From Paenibacillus solani (GTDB lineage Bacteria > Bacillota > Bacilli > Paenibacillales > Paenibacillaceae), in contig NZ_LIUT01000001.1 in the NCBI RefSeq assembly GCF_001277345.1, forward strand, positions 1,876,423-1,940,422: 64,000 nt of DNA, written 5' to 3'. The position numbers and the translations under genes were made by a program. The notes beneath the pieces were generated by a model, which made no database searches, had not been told where the DNA came from, and saw nothing but the letters and a program-made list of their open reading frames with translations. Positions within the stretch are counted from its first letter, which is position 1; the number at the start of each line of letters is the position of its first letter. This document shows positions 18,470 through 28,462 of this stretch, piece after piece.

Positions 18470-19393
18470 ATGAACGACGTCATTCGAACCCATGAGCTCA
18501 CCAAAAAGGTAAAGGACAAAACGATTACCTCGAATGTTAATCTCACGATAAAACAAGGAGAAACCTACGGTTTACTCGGACCGAACGGGGCCGGTAAAAC
18601 AACGATTATGAAAATGATCACCGGACTCATCATTCCCACTTCAGGAGAGATCATGCTATTTGCCAAGAAGCTAACCGAATCCACAAAAGACGGGTTGAAG
18701 CGAGTCGGGAGCATCATTGAATATCCAATTTTTTTCGAGCATTTAACGGCCATGGAGAACCTTCGGATTCACTGTGAATATCTGGGCTTTTATGATAAAA
18801 AGGCGATCACCCAAGCGCTGGATATGGTCAATTTGCAAGGGATCAATGACAAGAAAGTGAAGGATTTCTCGCTGGGCATGAAGCAGCGTTTGGGAATTGT
18901 CCGGGCCATGATTACGAAGCCTGAGCTGATTGTCCTGGATGAACCTACGAATGGGCTGGATCCCATCGGTATTAAAGATATGAGAGAATTAATCCGGATG
19001 TTAAACAAGGAATATGGTATTACCTTTCTCTTGTCCAGTCATATTCTGGGCGAAATAGAGCAGATGGCAGACCGAATCGGCATGATTCAGCATGGGAAAC
19101 TGGTGAATGAAGTAGCACTGGCGGACATCCAGAAGCTGCGGACCGATTATATCGAATTGGTAACCTCGAATGTACAGAAAACAGTCTACTTACTTGAACA
19201 TGAGCTTCAAATTTCCAATATTAAAATTGTGAAGGAAACAAGGATCCGTATCTATGATATGACCCGCTCCACACGTGACATTTCAAAAACGCTCTTATCT
19301 AACGATATTGAAATCGAGGAGATCCAAAAGCATACAAGTACGCTGGAGGACTATTTTTATCATCAAATCCAGGGGGGCGGTAAGGTTGGCTAA
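18470..19393 (+). CDS. ABC transporter ATP-binding protein (bacitracin/lantibiotic type)
   Basis: A 307-residue ATPase with Walker A GPNGAGKTT, signature FSLGMKQRLGIV, Walker B LIVLDEPTNGLD and switch His in LLSSHILGEIEQM. The size and C-terminal extension match BcrA/LanF-type exporters of peptide antibiotics. GGGAGG at 18453-18458 sets the start at 18470. Its 3' end overlaps the permease gene by 8 bases. With the kinase/regulator pair upstream it forms an inducible peptide resistance module; the inducer is unknown. Confidence 0.92.
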   Translation: MNDVIRTHELTKKVKDKTITSNVNLTIKQGETYGLLGPNGAGKTTIMKMITGLIIPTSGEIMLFAKKLTESTKDGLKRVGSIIEYPIFFEHLTAMENLRIHCEYLGFYDKKAITQALDMVNLQGINDKKVKDFSLGMKQRLGIVRAMITKPELIVLDEPTNGLDPIGIKDMRELIRMLNKEYGITFLLSSHILGEIEQMADRIGMIQHGKLVNEVALADIQKLRTDYIELVTSNVQKTVYLLEHELQISNIKIVKETRIRIYDMTRSTRDISKTLLSNDIEIEEIQKHTSTLEDYFYHQIQGGGKVG

Positions 19394-20087
19394 GCTGATT
19401 GAACTCGAGTGGAGAAAATTAGATCAGAAAAAAGTAATTGGTGAAGTGATGGTCTATTGGGTAATTATTATGTTTTTACCGACCTTCTTTTTTAAAGTTA
19501 TATTTACTGATGATATGGCTTTTATGGGTTTTACGGAAAGCTACGCAAGTGCCTTACAGCTGATGGTGCCTATTCAAATGGGGTTTGTTCTGTTCGGGGC
19601 TTCCATGATTAATCATGTGTTTATTGAAGAATATAAGAATAAAACGATGTCTCTTTCATTCGGATATCCCATCAGCCGCAAGAAACTGCTGATGGCAAAG
19701 GTGCTGTTTATTTTCCTGGCGGTTTTCTTGTGCACGCTCATATCTTTTGTCTTATCCGGCATCACGACCTACGTGATTGATCAGATATTCGACGTAATTC
19801 ATGGACAACCAACGATGGAAGACATCATGGCGTATACGACCAAGTCGATCATTTATTCCGTCGTTGTCGCTCTGATTAGTTTTGTTCCGCTGTTCTTGTT
19901 CGGGCTTTGGAAGCGGGCCGTTATTCCGACTGTGATTTGCGCCGTTTTTCTTGCGCAATTCCCTAATTTCACCGGACTGCTTCATATTACGTTAAATACG
20001 GATATGTTATACGCCGTGATGAGTCTTATCGGCCTAGTCAGTGTGTACTTGTCGGTTGCCAAGGTGAATCAATTAGGTGATATTTAG
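19386..20087 (+). CDS. ABC transporter permease (ABC-2 type)
   Basis: This 233-residue membrane protein opens (M)AKLIELEWRKLDQKK, the usual start of LanE/BcrB-like permeases, followed by about six hydrophobic segments. The TTG start at 19386 has AGGGGGG at 19371-19377 and overlaps the end of the ATPase gene by 8 bases, giving tight coupling. The frame is open further upstream within the ATPase gene but only as a shadow. Partner of the ATPase at 18470. Confidence 0.88.
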   Translation: MAKLIELEWRKLDQKKVIGEVMVYWVIIMFLPTFFFKVIFTDDMAFMGFTESYASALQLMVPIQMGFVLFGASMINHVFIEEYKNKTMSLSFGYPISRKKLLMAKVLFIFLAVFLCTLISFVLSGITTYVIDQIFDVIHGQPTMEDIMAYTTKSIIYSVVVALISFVPLFLFGLWKRAVIPTVICAVFLAQFPNFTGLLHITLNTDMLYAVMSLIGLVSVYLSVAKVNQLGDI

Positions 20088-20158
20088 CGATGAGAGACTT
20101 AGCCGGATTTTTGTATAATGCGATTATGTAGTCGAATCAGATACCGAACTTAATCGCT

Positions 20159-20217
20159 CTCCGCAACCTTCCCGGGGTCCAGGAACTTCCCTATGACATG
20201 GTTGTGGAGTTTTTTTG
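20159..20217 (+). terminator. Terminator after ABC transporter operon
   Basis: CTCCGCAACC at 20159-20168 pairs with GGTTGTGGAG at 20200-20209 (one G-U), followed by seven or more T. The loop is long (31 bases). Confidence 0.65.
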
Positions 20218-20272
20218 CAAAAATGAACTTTTAATGCCTTTGACAGCTCTTATCTATGGAAGGAGGAGGAAC

Positions 20273-20578
20273 ATGTACATAAGCCGTCTTGTCAAACAAG
20301 CGAAAAAAGGAAACAAAGAAGCTTTATTGCAACTCGTTATGGCCGATCAGGAAGCTTATTATCGTCTTGCTTATTCATATATGGGAAACGAGCATGATGC
20401 AATGGATGCCATGGAAGACATGATTGTATCCATTTATGAAAAGATCGATCAGTTACTATGGGAGCAGACATATTCCTTTATCACATCGAATCAGCCGGAA
20501 CAACTGCTATTAGAGGGATATAGATATATAAAAACCTATGATAAAAAGATAACTATTCCGATAGAAAGTAAAAAATAA
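20273..20578 (+). pseudogene. Truncated ECF sigma factor
   Basis: AGGAGGAGG precedes an ATG at 20273. The first 60 residues (MYISRLVKQAKKGNKEALLQ, YSYMGNEHDAMDAMEDMIVSIYEKI) are a standard ECF sigma region 2 core-binding domain. After IDQL the sequence changes to an unrelated 40-residue tail and stops; region 4, which recognises the -35 element, is missing. It is most likely a deletion remnant, or a region-2-only protein. Confidence 0.6.
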
Positions 20579-20678
20579 AGTTATTAAATAGAATTTTACT
20601 CCATTTCCTAATATAGTTATAATGGATTGTTTAAGAAACTATTATTTGCCCATACTTATGACTAAAATGTAATTTGGA

Positions 20679-21401
20679 GTGTGGGAAATCGTGGTCGAAA
20701 ATGCCATCATCTTGTTTCGCAGCTTCTCGGCATTCGTGCTTCTGTTAATTATTACGCGAATACTAGGAAAACAGACATTATCCAACATGAATTTTCATGA
20801 ATTTGTTACTGCTGTGGTCATGGGTTCAATCGCAGCAAATTTAGCCTTTAATGAAAAGCTGCAAACAATGCATTTAGTTATTTCTCTGGCCGTATTTACC
20901 GGCACATCGTATTTATTATCAAAAATCGTTGTGAAAAAACGTAATATTCGCATGTGGGCTGAGGGCACACCTACAGTTATTATTGAGAGCGGAAAAATTC
21001 TTGATGATAACTTGAAGAAAAACAATTTAACGATAGATACATTAAATCAGATGTTACGACAAAAGGATATTTTTGATTACAGTGAAATAGAGTATGCATT
21101 GCTGGAGATAAACGGAAAAATATCCGTTATGAAAAAAAAGCAGCATCAAAATGTAACTTTAAAAGACTTGAGGAAAGGATCGAATGCGAGTCAAAAGATG
21201 CCCATTGAACTTATCATGGATGGAAATCTGCTGGAAAAGAATATGAAAGTGAACAGTATACAACCAGATTGGATCATAGAGAAATTAAACGCTCGTGGTA
21301 AAAAGGTTAATGATGTCTTTTATGCTGTAAAGGGATCTGACGGGCAACTCTATATGGATTTTTATAAGGATAAGATTCAACATCCAATTGATATAGAGTA
21401 G
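20679..21401 (+). CDS. YetF/DUF421 membrane protein
   Basis: The 240-residue protein has three N-terminal membrane segments (about 5-25, 35-55, 60-80) with the family box ILGKQTLSNMNFHEFVTAVVMGSIAA, then the cytoplasmic DUF421 domain with IESGKILDDNLKKNNLTI and YALLEINGKISVM. The family is common in spore formers and often sporulation-linked; function is unknown. The start at 20679 is a GTG after a modest TTGGAG; a second GTG at 20691 is possible. A terminator follows. Confidence 0.88.
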   Translation: MWEIVVENAIILFRSFSAFVLLLIITRILGKQTLSNMNFHEFVTAVVMGSIAANLAFNEKLQTMHLVISLAVFTGTSYLLSKIVVKKRNIRMWAEGTPTVIIESGKILDDNLKKNNLTIDTLNQMLRQKDIFDYSEIEYALLEINGKISVMKKKQHQNVTLKDLRKGSNASQKMPIELIMDGNLLEKNMKVNSIQPDWIIEKLNARGKKVNDVFYAVKGSDGQLYMDFYKDKIQHPIDIE

Positions 21402-21429
21402 TAGGAATTGATGCCTTTGAATATAGAAC

Positions 21430-21467
21430 CCTCAGGAACGTATTTTGCGGCCCTGAGGATTTTTTCG
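21430..21467 (+). terminator. Terminator after YetF gene
   Basis: CCTCAGG / CCTGAGG arms, then ATTTTTT. Confidence 0.8.
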
Positions 21468-23259
21468 TGCTGGCGGAGAGAAGAAATATTTTTATTACGG
21501 TATTGCGATGAGGGGAATTCGGAGTTATCCCTTTCCTTAGGGTGTGGTTGCTACCCGGATCAACGCTACGTATCTTGATGTGCTCCTTAGCAAGCTGTAG
21601 TGCGATGGCTTCAGTCTATAGCGTGAATCCTAATGTTGAAGCCGCGTATTCGAAGCCAACGATTCTTTGACGGCTTCCTGGATATAAAAATGATCTTCCG
21701 GAAAGTCCGACCGATTCAAAGCTATCACCTGCCGACCCTGCGACAGTAATTCCGAGTTAATCGTGTATCTGTCGAATGGATGTGTTTTTTGCGATTACCC
21801 AAGAAATAATCAGAGGTTTTTATTTAGCTGCAAGTTAGCAAGACATACACCGAAAAATCGAGCGGGCTGACATGGTAGAAGAGAGGTATTCTGGCAGAGG
21901 TTTATGTAGGGTGCACGGAAATAATGGAGTCGTGGATTACTCGGCTCTTAGAAATTAGAAGGTTGACCGCCTACTATGTAATATGATTAATTAATTTAAT
22001 TAATCACATTAAATATTAGAAGGAGATAGTGATCGTAGATGCAATAATTGAAAGAAGAAGTTGTATTTAATGTCATTAAATAATTTCACTAAACCCCGTA
22101 ACCAAGGGGCGGGACAGGTTCTATGTCACACCATAAAAGCATCGCAAATCCATGTATTATTGGACCTGTGATACCCTTTTACATCTGTCACTTTTTAACG
22201 GCCCTCTAATCCGAAAGTGCTCAAAATCATTTATTGCAAGATCAGCAACAGCGGTTTCACCATAACGTACCGAGCTTGATATTCTTCATCAAAACGATCT
22301 GACGGTTGAGCCGGATTTGTTTGCCGGATATCGGAAGACGGACTTTCCCGCCGGCGAATTTCAAACATGAGCATCATTGGCCGCATAGTCTGATTGGCAT
22401 AAGCGGTAAGCGTACGCCGAAGGTTATTCTAATGTTCTATGAGGGATTCGATTTAACACAAATAGAAACATATATTCGGTGTTGGTTATGCAGGAGATTA
22501 AGGTCATTTTAATGGACATTGCCACAGAACTTGTTTCGTATGTAAAGCAAGGTATACTGTCGTAGTTGTAGAAGCAATTCGAAGATGCGGTTTTGATCGA
22601 ATCAGAACATATGTTCGACATCCCATTATTTTGTAGTTGATGTACTGGTAAGATAAGTCCGTTTCCATGAACTTGACGGAAGAGAGGCAAAGCGCTCAAT
22701 CGAAGAATGGGGCTTGGAAAGCGGGAAAATACGCCAGGTTGCGAGCGATTCCATTCTTATTTATGCACCTGGAGAGTTGCAAGTTCTTTCAGGTGTAAAT
22801 GAGGAGTGCTCAATCGACGAAAGAGGAACAAACGTTCGATACGGGGCGAGAATACAAGGAGGTACTCATTCTCGAAGATTTCTGGCGTTTCCAGACACTT
22901 GAACCAACATTTTATTACTGTGGACCAATGGTAGGTCACGCTGAATGATCGAAAGGTCCAGTATTAACGCAACGTCGCCTGGACAAGTGAACATGTATGG
23001 TGCAAAGAATAGCATGTCCCAGGAATCGATCGAACAGCAACCAGGGAGTCATGGCCTCTATTTGTGACCGGATCTTTTGTAATAGAAGATCGGATGAGGC
23101 TTAATATATTTTAGAACATATGTTTGGTTTCTGAGTATTTTCCTGTTATCTTTATTATACGGCAGCGGGAGAATACACGCAGCAAGTGGATTTGACCCAA
23201 GTCAGCTTGTAGCTTCAGACGAAAAAGAAGGATTGTGGCTAAAAAAGGTTTACATAAAA
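21468..23259. other. Decayed region of about 1.8 kb without intact genes
   Basis: No frame longer than about 90 codons with a plausible start is present on either strand, although codon-like stretches occur (for example around 22290-22370 and 22820-22950). It looks like two or more old genes with accumulated frameshifts and stops. I cannot name them. The one recognisable control structure is the operator-like palindrome at 21981-22009. Confidence 0.55.
21981..22063 (+). pseudogene. Operator palindrome followed by a broken start
   Basis: A near-perfect palindrome at 21981-22009 (10-base arms GATTAATTAA / TTAATTAATC around one base, with partial extension) looks like a MarR/TetR-type operator. 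It is followed by AAGGAGA and ATGCAATAA, a start codon with a stop two codons later. The frame then continues LKEEVVFNVIK before another stop. It appears to be the promoter and first codons of a dead, probably autoregulated gene. Confidence 0.4.
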
Positions 23260-23364
23260 TATAATATGTAACCCTTAGGAGTGATCATGCTTTGTTGAGT
23301 CTTAAATCCGGTAGGTTTTACTACAGATGAACATCTGGTCCGCCTAATGGATGGCGGTTTTTTT
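23247..23364 (+). ncRNA. Possible short transcript between promoter and terminator
   Basis: A TATAAT at 23260-23265 lies inside an inverted repeat (TTACATA to TATGTAA, 23249-23270). About 75 bases later a terminator-like hairpin (CCGCC 23340-23344, GGCGG 23353-23357) is followed by seven T. No ORF lies between. It could be a small RNA or a leader of the RNase J gene at 23507, or a relic of the decayed upstream region. Confidence 0.3.
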
Positions 23365-23506
23365 GCTGTTCTTTCATTGCCACGAACGCAGAATGTGTCA
23401 TTGTTTACCTTGGTGCATAAGTTTTGTGACAATTTCAATAATATAGAGAAACGATAGCATGTAAGAATTGGACTAGTTGGATTAGGGAGAAGGAGGCCTC
23501 ATCGTT

Positions 23507-25180
23507 ATGAATATAGCTGAACATAAACTGCTGGTCGCAGCACTAGGTGGCGTTAATGAAATTGGAAAGAATATGTACTTCATTCAGTATGATCAAGATA
23601 TCGTAATCATTGATTGCGGTTCTAAATTCCCTGACGAAAATCTACCCGGCATCGATTTGATTGTGCCTGACTTTACCTATTTGCTGGATCATGCCGATAA
23701 GGTCAGAGCTCTTGTTGTCACCCATGGACATGAAGACCATATTGGAGGGATTCCCTATTTACTGAAGCAGCTCCCGATACCTGTGTATGGAACAAAACTC
23801 ACAATTGAGCTGATTAAAATCAAGCTGAAAGAGCATCGCATTCTGCGTGAATCCGATCTTCATACGATCGATGCGACTTCCACCATTGAAGCAGGCTCCA
23901 TTCATGCCTCTTTTTTTTCGACCAGCCACAGTATTCCGGACTGCGTAGGTATCGTCTTTCAGACCCCGGAAGGCAATGTTGTCCATACGGGGGATTTTAA
24001 ATTTGACATGTCACCTGTGAAGGGACCTTATCCGGATCTGCATCGAATGGCTGATATCGGCAAGCAGGGGGTTAAGGTGTTACTGTCCGAAAGTACAAAC
24101 GCTGAGAGACCGGGATTTACACCTTCTGAACGACTTGTTGGCGGACATATTCTGGAAGCATTTGCGCAAGCAAAACAGCAGGTATTCATTTCTACGTTTG
24201 CTTCCAACGTGAACCGTGTACAGCAGATCATTGATGCCGCCGTTGAAACAGGGCGAAAACTCATTCTGCTCGGCCGCAGCATGGTTAATGTCGTTGCCGT
24301 TTCGAAGGAGCATGGCTATTTAAACATCCCTGATGACTTACTGATTGATGCAGGTGACAGTGAGCGATACCCACCGGATAAAATCGCCGTGCTATGTACG
24401 GGAAGTCAAGGCGAGCCTATGGCGGCATTATCACGATTAGCCAACTCCAAACATCCCCATATCGAGATTTTGCCTGGCGATACCGTCATCATTGCTGCAG
24501 GAGCGATACCGGGGAATGAACGGAACCTTGCTCATGTAATCGATAATTTGTATGTGCTGGGCGCCCAGGTTATCTATGGTTCCGGTGCAGCTTCAGGTAT
24601 GCATGTTTCGGGGCACGGTAGCCAAGAAGAGTTGAAATTAATGCTTACCTTGATGAAACCGGACTATTTGATTCCTGTTCATGGTGAATTCCGAATGCTC
24701 TATCAGCATCGGCAGCTGGCGGATTCCGTGGGGATTCCTAATGAAAATGTGTTCATCATCCAGAATGGCGACACGATACAGATCGAGCAGGGAATGGCAT
24801 CCTTAGGTCCCAAAATACCTTCAGGTAACAGCTTGGTGGACGGATTGATGATCGGAAACGTAGGCAACATCGTTTTGCGTGACCGTAGACAGCTGTCCTC
24901 CGATGGGATGCTCATTATCGTAACAACGCTCAGCAAAACGGAAAAGCAGATGGTAGCCAAACCCGAGATCATATCTAGAGGGTTCATCTTCGTGAAAGAT
25001 TCGGAGGAATTCATCGGTCAAATCCACGATATCGTCACGTCATCAATGAGGGATTTAACGGAGACCGGGTCTACCCAATGGAATCTTATCAAGCAGACCT
25101 TGAAAGATCATGTTGGCAAATTCATATATAGCGAGACGAAGAGAAGGCCGATGATTTTGCCCATCGTTATTGAAGTATAA
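23507..25180 (+). CDS. rnj: Ribonuclease J
   Basis: A 557-residue metallo-beta-lactamase/beta-CASP RNase, exo- and endonuclease in mRNA decay and rRNA processing. The zinc motif is VVTHGHEDHIGGIPY, further metal residues lie in FSTSHSIPDCVG and VHTGDFKFD, and the beta-CASP/RMM region contains GHGSQEELKLML and LIPVHGEFRML. The C-terminal domain follows and length agrees with RNase J1/J2. AGAAGGAGG precedes the ATG. Whether it is the main J1, J2 or an extra paralogue cannot be told from the window alone. Confidence 0.93.
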   Translation: MNIAEHKLLVAALGGVNEIGKNMYFIQYDQDIVIIDCGSKFPDENLPGIDLIVPDFTYLLDHADKVRALVVTHGHEDHIGGIPYLLKQLPIPVYGTKLTIELIKIKLKEHRILRESDLHTIDATSTIEAGSIHASFFSTSHSIPDCVGIVFQTPEGNVVHTGDFKFDMSPVKGPYPDLHRMADIGKQGVKVLLSESTNAERPGFTPSERLVGGHILEAFAQAKQQVFISTFASNVNRVQQIIDAAVETGRKLILLGRSMVNVVAVSKEHGYLNIPDDLLIDAGDSERYPPDKIAVLCTGSQGEPMAALSRLANSKHPHIEILPGDTVIIAAGAIPGNERNLAHVIDNLYVLGAQVIYGSGAASGMHVSGHGSQEELKLMLTLMKPDYLIPVHGEFRMLYQHRQLADSVGIPNENVFIIQNGDTIQIEQGMASLGPKIPSGNSLVDGLMIGNVGNIVLRDRRQLSSDGMLIIVTTLSKTEKQMVAKPEIISRGFIFVKDSEEFIGQIHDIVTSSMRDLTETGSTQWNLIKQTLKDHVGKFIYSETKRRPMILPIVIEV

Positions 25181-25192
25181 GTCACTTGGAAT

Positions 25193-25230
25193 GTAAAAAG
25201 CACAGCCTAAAACAAGGTTGTGCTTTTTAC
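25193..25230 (+). terminator. Terminator after RNase J gene
   Basis: GTAAAAAGCACA / TGTGCTTTTTAC arms with inner CCT/AGG pairing; nearly perfect 15-base stem. Confidence 0.88.
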
Positions 25231-25318
25231 ATTGATTTTGAAGTGAATTAAATGGATAGTGAAGCTGTTCATAAATAACAATAAATGGGAAATAATAAAA
25301 ATGTAGAAGGGAGGCAAT

Positions 25319-25492
25319 ATGAAAAATAGTAAAGAGCTAATACAACAAAAACAAACAGATAAATGTGTTATTAATTTTTATGTTAAGGTTTGGCAGTACG
25401 TGAATGAATATGGACAATCAAATGAAATTAGGATTGATAACAAGAGTGACAATGTTAAAATAACCGGACACGAAGTTATTCATTATGATTGA
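25319..25492 (+). CDS. Small protein, 57 residues, unknown
   Basis: AGAAGGGAGG lies 4 to 5 bases before an ATG at 25319. The frame reads MKNSKELIQQKQTDK to ITGHEVIHYD and stops at 25490-25492. The product is polar, without membrane segment, with a pattern (CVINFYVKVWQYVNEYG) that could form beta strands. I do not recognise it. The strong ribosome site and position after a terminator support a real gene. Confidence 0.5.
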   Translation: MKNSKELIQQKQTDKCVINFYVKVWQYVNEYGQSNEIRIDNKSDNVKITGHEVIHYD

Positions 25493-26016
25493 TAAATACA
25501 AAATTCAAAAGTAATTCAAAAGCGACACAAACAAATATTATCGAAGGTTACACAAACTGAATTATGAAAGTACGATAAATGAGATGATAAAGGATGATAA
25601 CGAGATGATCGTGAAAAAAGTGAAATAAATCTATAAATCTGATCTAATAAGAATAAGCAACAAAATCAAAGGTCAGTTAGAAAAACTTTGCATCTATTTC
25701 ACAAAACTCGTATTTTGTACATATGTATGTATTATTTTTTATGTTCTTAAATAGCATTATCCCTTCTTATCTTATTTCTCCTCCTCTTCGGCGGCTTTAG
25801 ATCTTCCTAAAATAAAAAAGAATTAACTCTAGAAGAGCTAATTCTTTTAAAACACCACAGAAACCAATACAGATTTCCGAACAAGCAAACTTACTCTTCT
25901 AAAGTGGGATGTCAAGTCTTATAAAAAAGAGAATTCGCAGTCCTGTTTCTTGTTCAGTATTTGTAACAAACCTGGATTGGCGGAACTACTTTAACCCACC
26001 GATTCGGGTCTTTCTT
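25493..26016. other. AT-rich intergenic region with a hairpin terminator
   Basis: No gene is seen. At 25811-25849 AAAAGAATTAA and AGCTAATTCTTTT form a hairpin flanked by A and T runs, a likely bidirectional terminator for the leftward CBASS operon. The rest is very AT-rich. Confidence 0.55.
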
Positions 26017-26982
26017 CTACACCACAGAAAGCTGTTGTTCGCTTTCAAATAAGTTCTGTACCATTAAAAATGATCTTGCAAACGCTTCTCTTGCTTCGTG
26101 CTGCAAAAGTGACAGAACTGGCCTTCTCGTTTCACCAAGCTTGATCGGTTTTTTGATTAACGAGTCAATTCTCAAATAATGGTCTTTAAGCATATATGAA
26201 GCCATATGATGTGCACCTGCAGTCTGCGACTGCATCGTTAACTCTACAAGTCGCTCTCGATATCTCAGCAGAGAACTTGCCTTCGCCACGTTGTTATTCA
26301 CTGCGTACATATGACATCCGGTGCCAATAGACAGCATCTTGATGGATTCCACACCATAATTTAATGCATGAGCTTCAGCGATCCCTACAATCGATGGATT
26401 ATTCGCCCAAAGCCCACCATCGATTTTGCAATCTGACCCATTCGTTTGTACAGCTGGAAAATAGGTCGGAGCTGCAGAAGTTGCTAACGCTACACTCGAC
26501 ATTCGACAATTAGCATCTACAAAATAAGTTGGGAGGTGAGGAGTTTTAAACACTTTAGGACTTGCCTTACCATGCTCTACAGACGGAATACAGAGCATAG
26601 TTTTAGCGTCAGCTATAATCTTGTCTCCAAACTTCTGATCCAGCATCTGCCGAAGACCATCATTGCTGTACTGATGCGTTAGTGCCCCAAACCTTCCAAA
26701 CCACTTCTTCTTAAATATTTTGTTTGCATTTTCTAAATATAAGTCCACAAGATCCTTCGCCGGCATACCTATTGATAATCCAAGGGCTAGTATTCCTCCT
26801 GTAGACGTACCCACAATCATATCGAAATAATCCGAGACCTTATATCTTGTTTCTTCTTCAAACATAGCCAAAAAGGTTGCCGGAAAAACACCTCGAATTC
26901 CGCCTCCATCTAAAGAAAGTATCCTGAGTTCCTTTCCATGTCTTGTCGCCCACCCATTGTTTTTAATATTCTCCCAATCCAT
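26017..26982 (-). CDS. capV: Patatin-like phospholipase, CBASS effector (CapV-like)
   Basis: The 321-residue protein has the patatin fold: oxyanion loop LSLDGGGIRGVF (residues 23-33), nucleophile Ser60 in GTSTG and catalytic Asp188 in KIDGGLWANNPS. In CBASS such phospholipases are switched on by a cyclic oligonucleotide and degrade the membrane, killing infected cells. Its ATG overlaps the last base of the E2-like gene stop (TAATG arrangement), so it is the third gene of a tightly coupled operon with the cyclase. No signal peptide, as expected for a cytosolic effector. Confidence 0.88.
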   Translation of the reverse strand: MDWENIKNNGWATRHGKELRILSLDGGGIRGVFPATFLAMFEEETRYKVSDYFDMIVGTSTGGILALGLSIGMPAKDLVDLYLENANKIFKKKWFGRFGALTHQYSNDGLRQMLDQKFGDKIIADAKTMLCIPSVEHGKASPKVFKTPHLPTYFVDANCRMSSVALATSAAPTYFPAVQTNGSDCKIDGGLWANNPSIVGIAEAHALNYGVESIKMLSIGTGCHMYAVNNNVAKASSLLRYRERLVELTMQSQTAGAHHMASYMLKDHYLRIDSLIKKPIKLGETRRPVLSLLQHEAREAFARSFLMVQNLFESEQQLSVV

Positions 26983-27452
26983 TAAAGAACTCCCCTCGCG
27001 TACTTCTTAGCAATTCTCTTTCCTTTGTTTGAATCTAAACGGTGTGGAGCCTCAGGCCCCCACCAAACCCCTTCCTCTTGCCAAACCTCATAATAATAAA
27101 CCCACTCACACACCCAGGGTAGGATCGTCTTAGCGATCATTTTTTCCTTATCAAAGCTATGATCGCTTGGATAGTAAAGGCACAATGAATCATCTTCGTA
27201 CACATGAGGGCTCTTCTTAAGCAGTGGAGGGTCAAGTATAAAGACTTGCGGTCTACTTGAGTGATAGACGATTTTCACTTTGTAGATTACATCACGGTTT
27301 GATGTGATTTCGCCTAGCCAATATGATTGTGTCGCCCTCGTGTAAAATTTGAACTGCGGGAAGTATTGCTTCATTAGCATATCCTGACACGCGATGTTGA
27401 TGTAATGTTTACGGACAATAGGCTTGTCTTCGCGCTTTTTTTTCAGCCTCAT
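26982..27452 (-). CDS. E2-like protein of type II-short CBASS
   Basis: This 156-residue protein lies between the cyclase and the effector. It has the layout of the prokaryotic E2-like (ubiquitin-conjugating fold) proteins of short type II CBASS: strands around SYWLGEITSN and YKVKIVYHSSRPQVFILDPPL, then the candidate catalytic Cys91 in DDSLCLYYPSD, and a helical WVCEWVYYYEVW segment with terminal HR residues. No E1 domain or JAB protease gene is present. It probably modifies or primes the cyclase. ATG overlaps the cyclase stop by four bases (ATGA). Confidence 0.75.
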   Translation of the reverse strand: MRLKKKREDKPIVRKHYINIACQDMLMKQYFPQFKFYTRATQSYWLGEITSNRDVIYKVKIVYHSSRPQVFILDPPLLKKSPHVYEDDSLCLYYPSDHSFDKEKMIAKTILPWVCEWVYYYEVWQEEGVWWGPEAPHRLDSNKGKRIAKKYARGVL

Positions 27453-28462
27453 TGGTGGCTTCCTCCGAAAAATCGGTGCTTAGGGGATGGGATCCCGTCC
27501 GTATTACTTAATTGACCTAACGAGTTCACAACAATTGCGCCCGAGTTGATCTTCAACGCCATGTTTGAGGCTTCACTAAGCTCTTTAGGGAATTTCGGAA
27601 AAATTTCCTTCCATTTATTTAAACTCTTTTCTTTATCTGTTTCATCAAAAGCATCCTTTACATCGCTTTGAAGCTTGGTAAGCTTTTTCTTGAATGTTCT
27701 CAGCCTATCCTCATCCCAGTCCCTCGCAAGATTCTCCTCAGATAATGAAGGATTTCCGACAAAGACGGTACGGTCCCATTGAATATAAGAATCCAGGGCA
27801 TCAAGCATTTCGTTCAACGTCTCTAACAGACTTTCCGCAACAGAGTTTTTGCCAACCATGTTCTCTCCAATAAGCGTTGTTAGAAGAATTGATTTTGGTG
27901 CCGTGTCTTTTCCCACTCTAAGATCTCTCCAGTAACGAAGAAGTTTCACTATATTTTGGAACTGATAATTATGATCAGCATGAATTCCATCACACCAGGT
28001 TTTAAAGCCTGCTGGATTCGTCTTTTTCCACTGCCCCTCCTTCTTGCTAGGGATATAAATATAATCCCCGAATGATGAGGGCTTAGCTAAGACGACATCC
28101 ATGTGAAAATCGCCGGCGTAATTGATTCTAACGCAGCGATCCCTCTCTTTAATGTCGTACTCATCATTTTCTTTCATTCGCTTAGCGAGCCACGATAAAG
28201 CCTCCTTGGGCTTCAAATCGCTATCAAGCTCTAACAATAATACCGCGTCGACATCAAACTCTTCATCCTTTTTTTGAGGACGTATGGATGTCTTGGTGGC
28301 ATAGGATCCTTGAAGGTAAAAATCTACAAATAGATCTTTAATTTCGTCATCCTTTTTCAATAAACTCTCCCAATTACTATAAGCTTTATCAATTCTTTCT
28401 TCGCGTGTCGGATTGAGAGAAAGCCCCCCGATTAACTCCTTAAAATGCTCCGTATGTTTCAT
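27449..28462 (-). CDS. CD-NTase (cGAS/DncV-like cyclase) of CBASS
   Basis: A nucleotidyltransferase that should make a cyclic di- or trinucleotide alarm signal on phage infection. Active-site residues are visible: GSYATKT, the paired Asp in EEFDVDAVLLLEL, and the third Asp in DFHMDVVLAKP. The C-terminus is RFFGGSHQ, a near-terminal Gly-Gly that may be relevant to E2-dependent conjugation (inference). AGGGG nine bases before the ATG at 28462 gives 337 residues; the frame is open from a TTG at 28489. It is the first gene of the cyclase, E2-like, patatin operon. Confidence 0.85.
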   Translation of the reverse strand: MKHTEHFKELIGGLSLNPTREERIDKAYSNWESLLKKDDEIKDLFVDFYLQGSYATKTSIRPQKKDEEFDVDAVLLLELDSDLKPKEALSWLAKRMKENDEYDIKERDRCVRINYAGDFHMDVVLAKPSSFGDYIYIPSKKEGQWKKTNPAGFKTWCDGIHADHNYQFQNIVKLLRYWRDLRVGKDTAPKSILLTTLIGENMVGKNSVAESLLETLNEMLDALDSYIQWDRTVFVGNPSLSEENLARDWDEDRLRTFKKKLTKLQSDVKDAFDETDKEKSLNKWKEIFPKFPKELSEASNMALKINSGAIVVNSLGQLSNTDGIPSPKHRFFGGSHQ

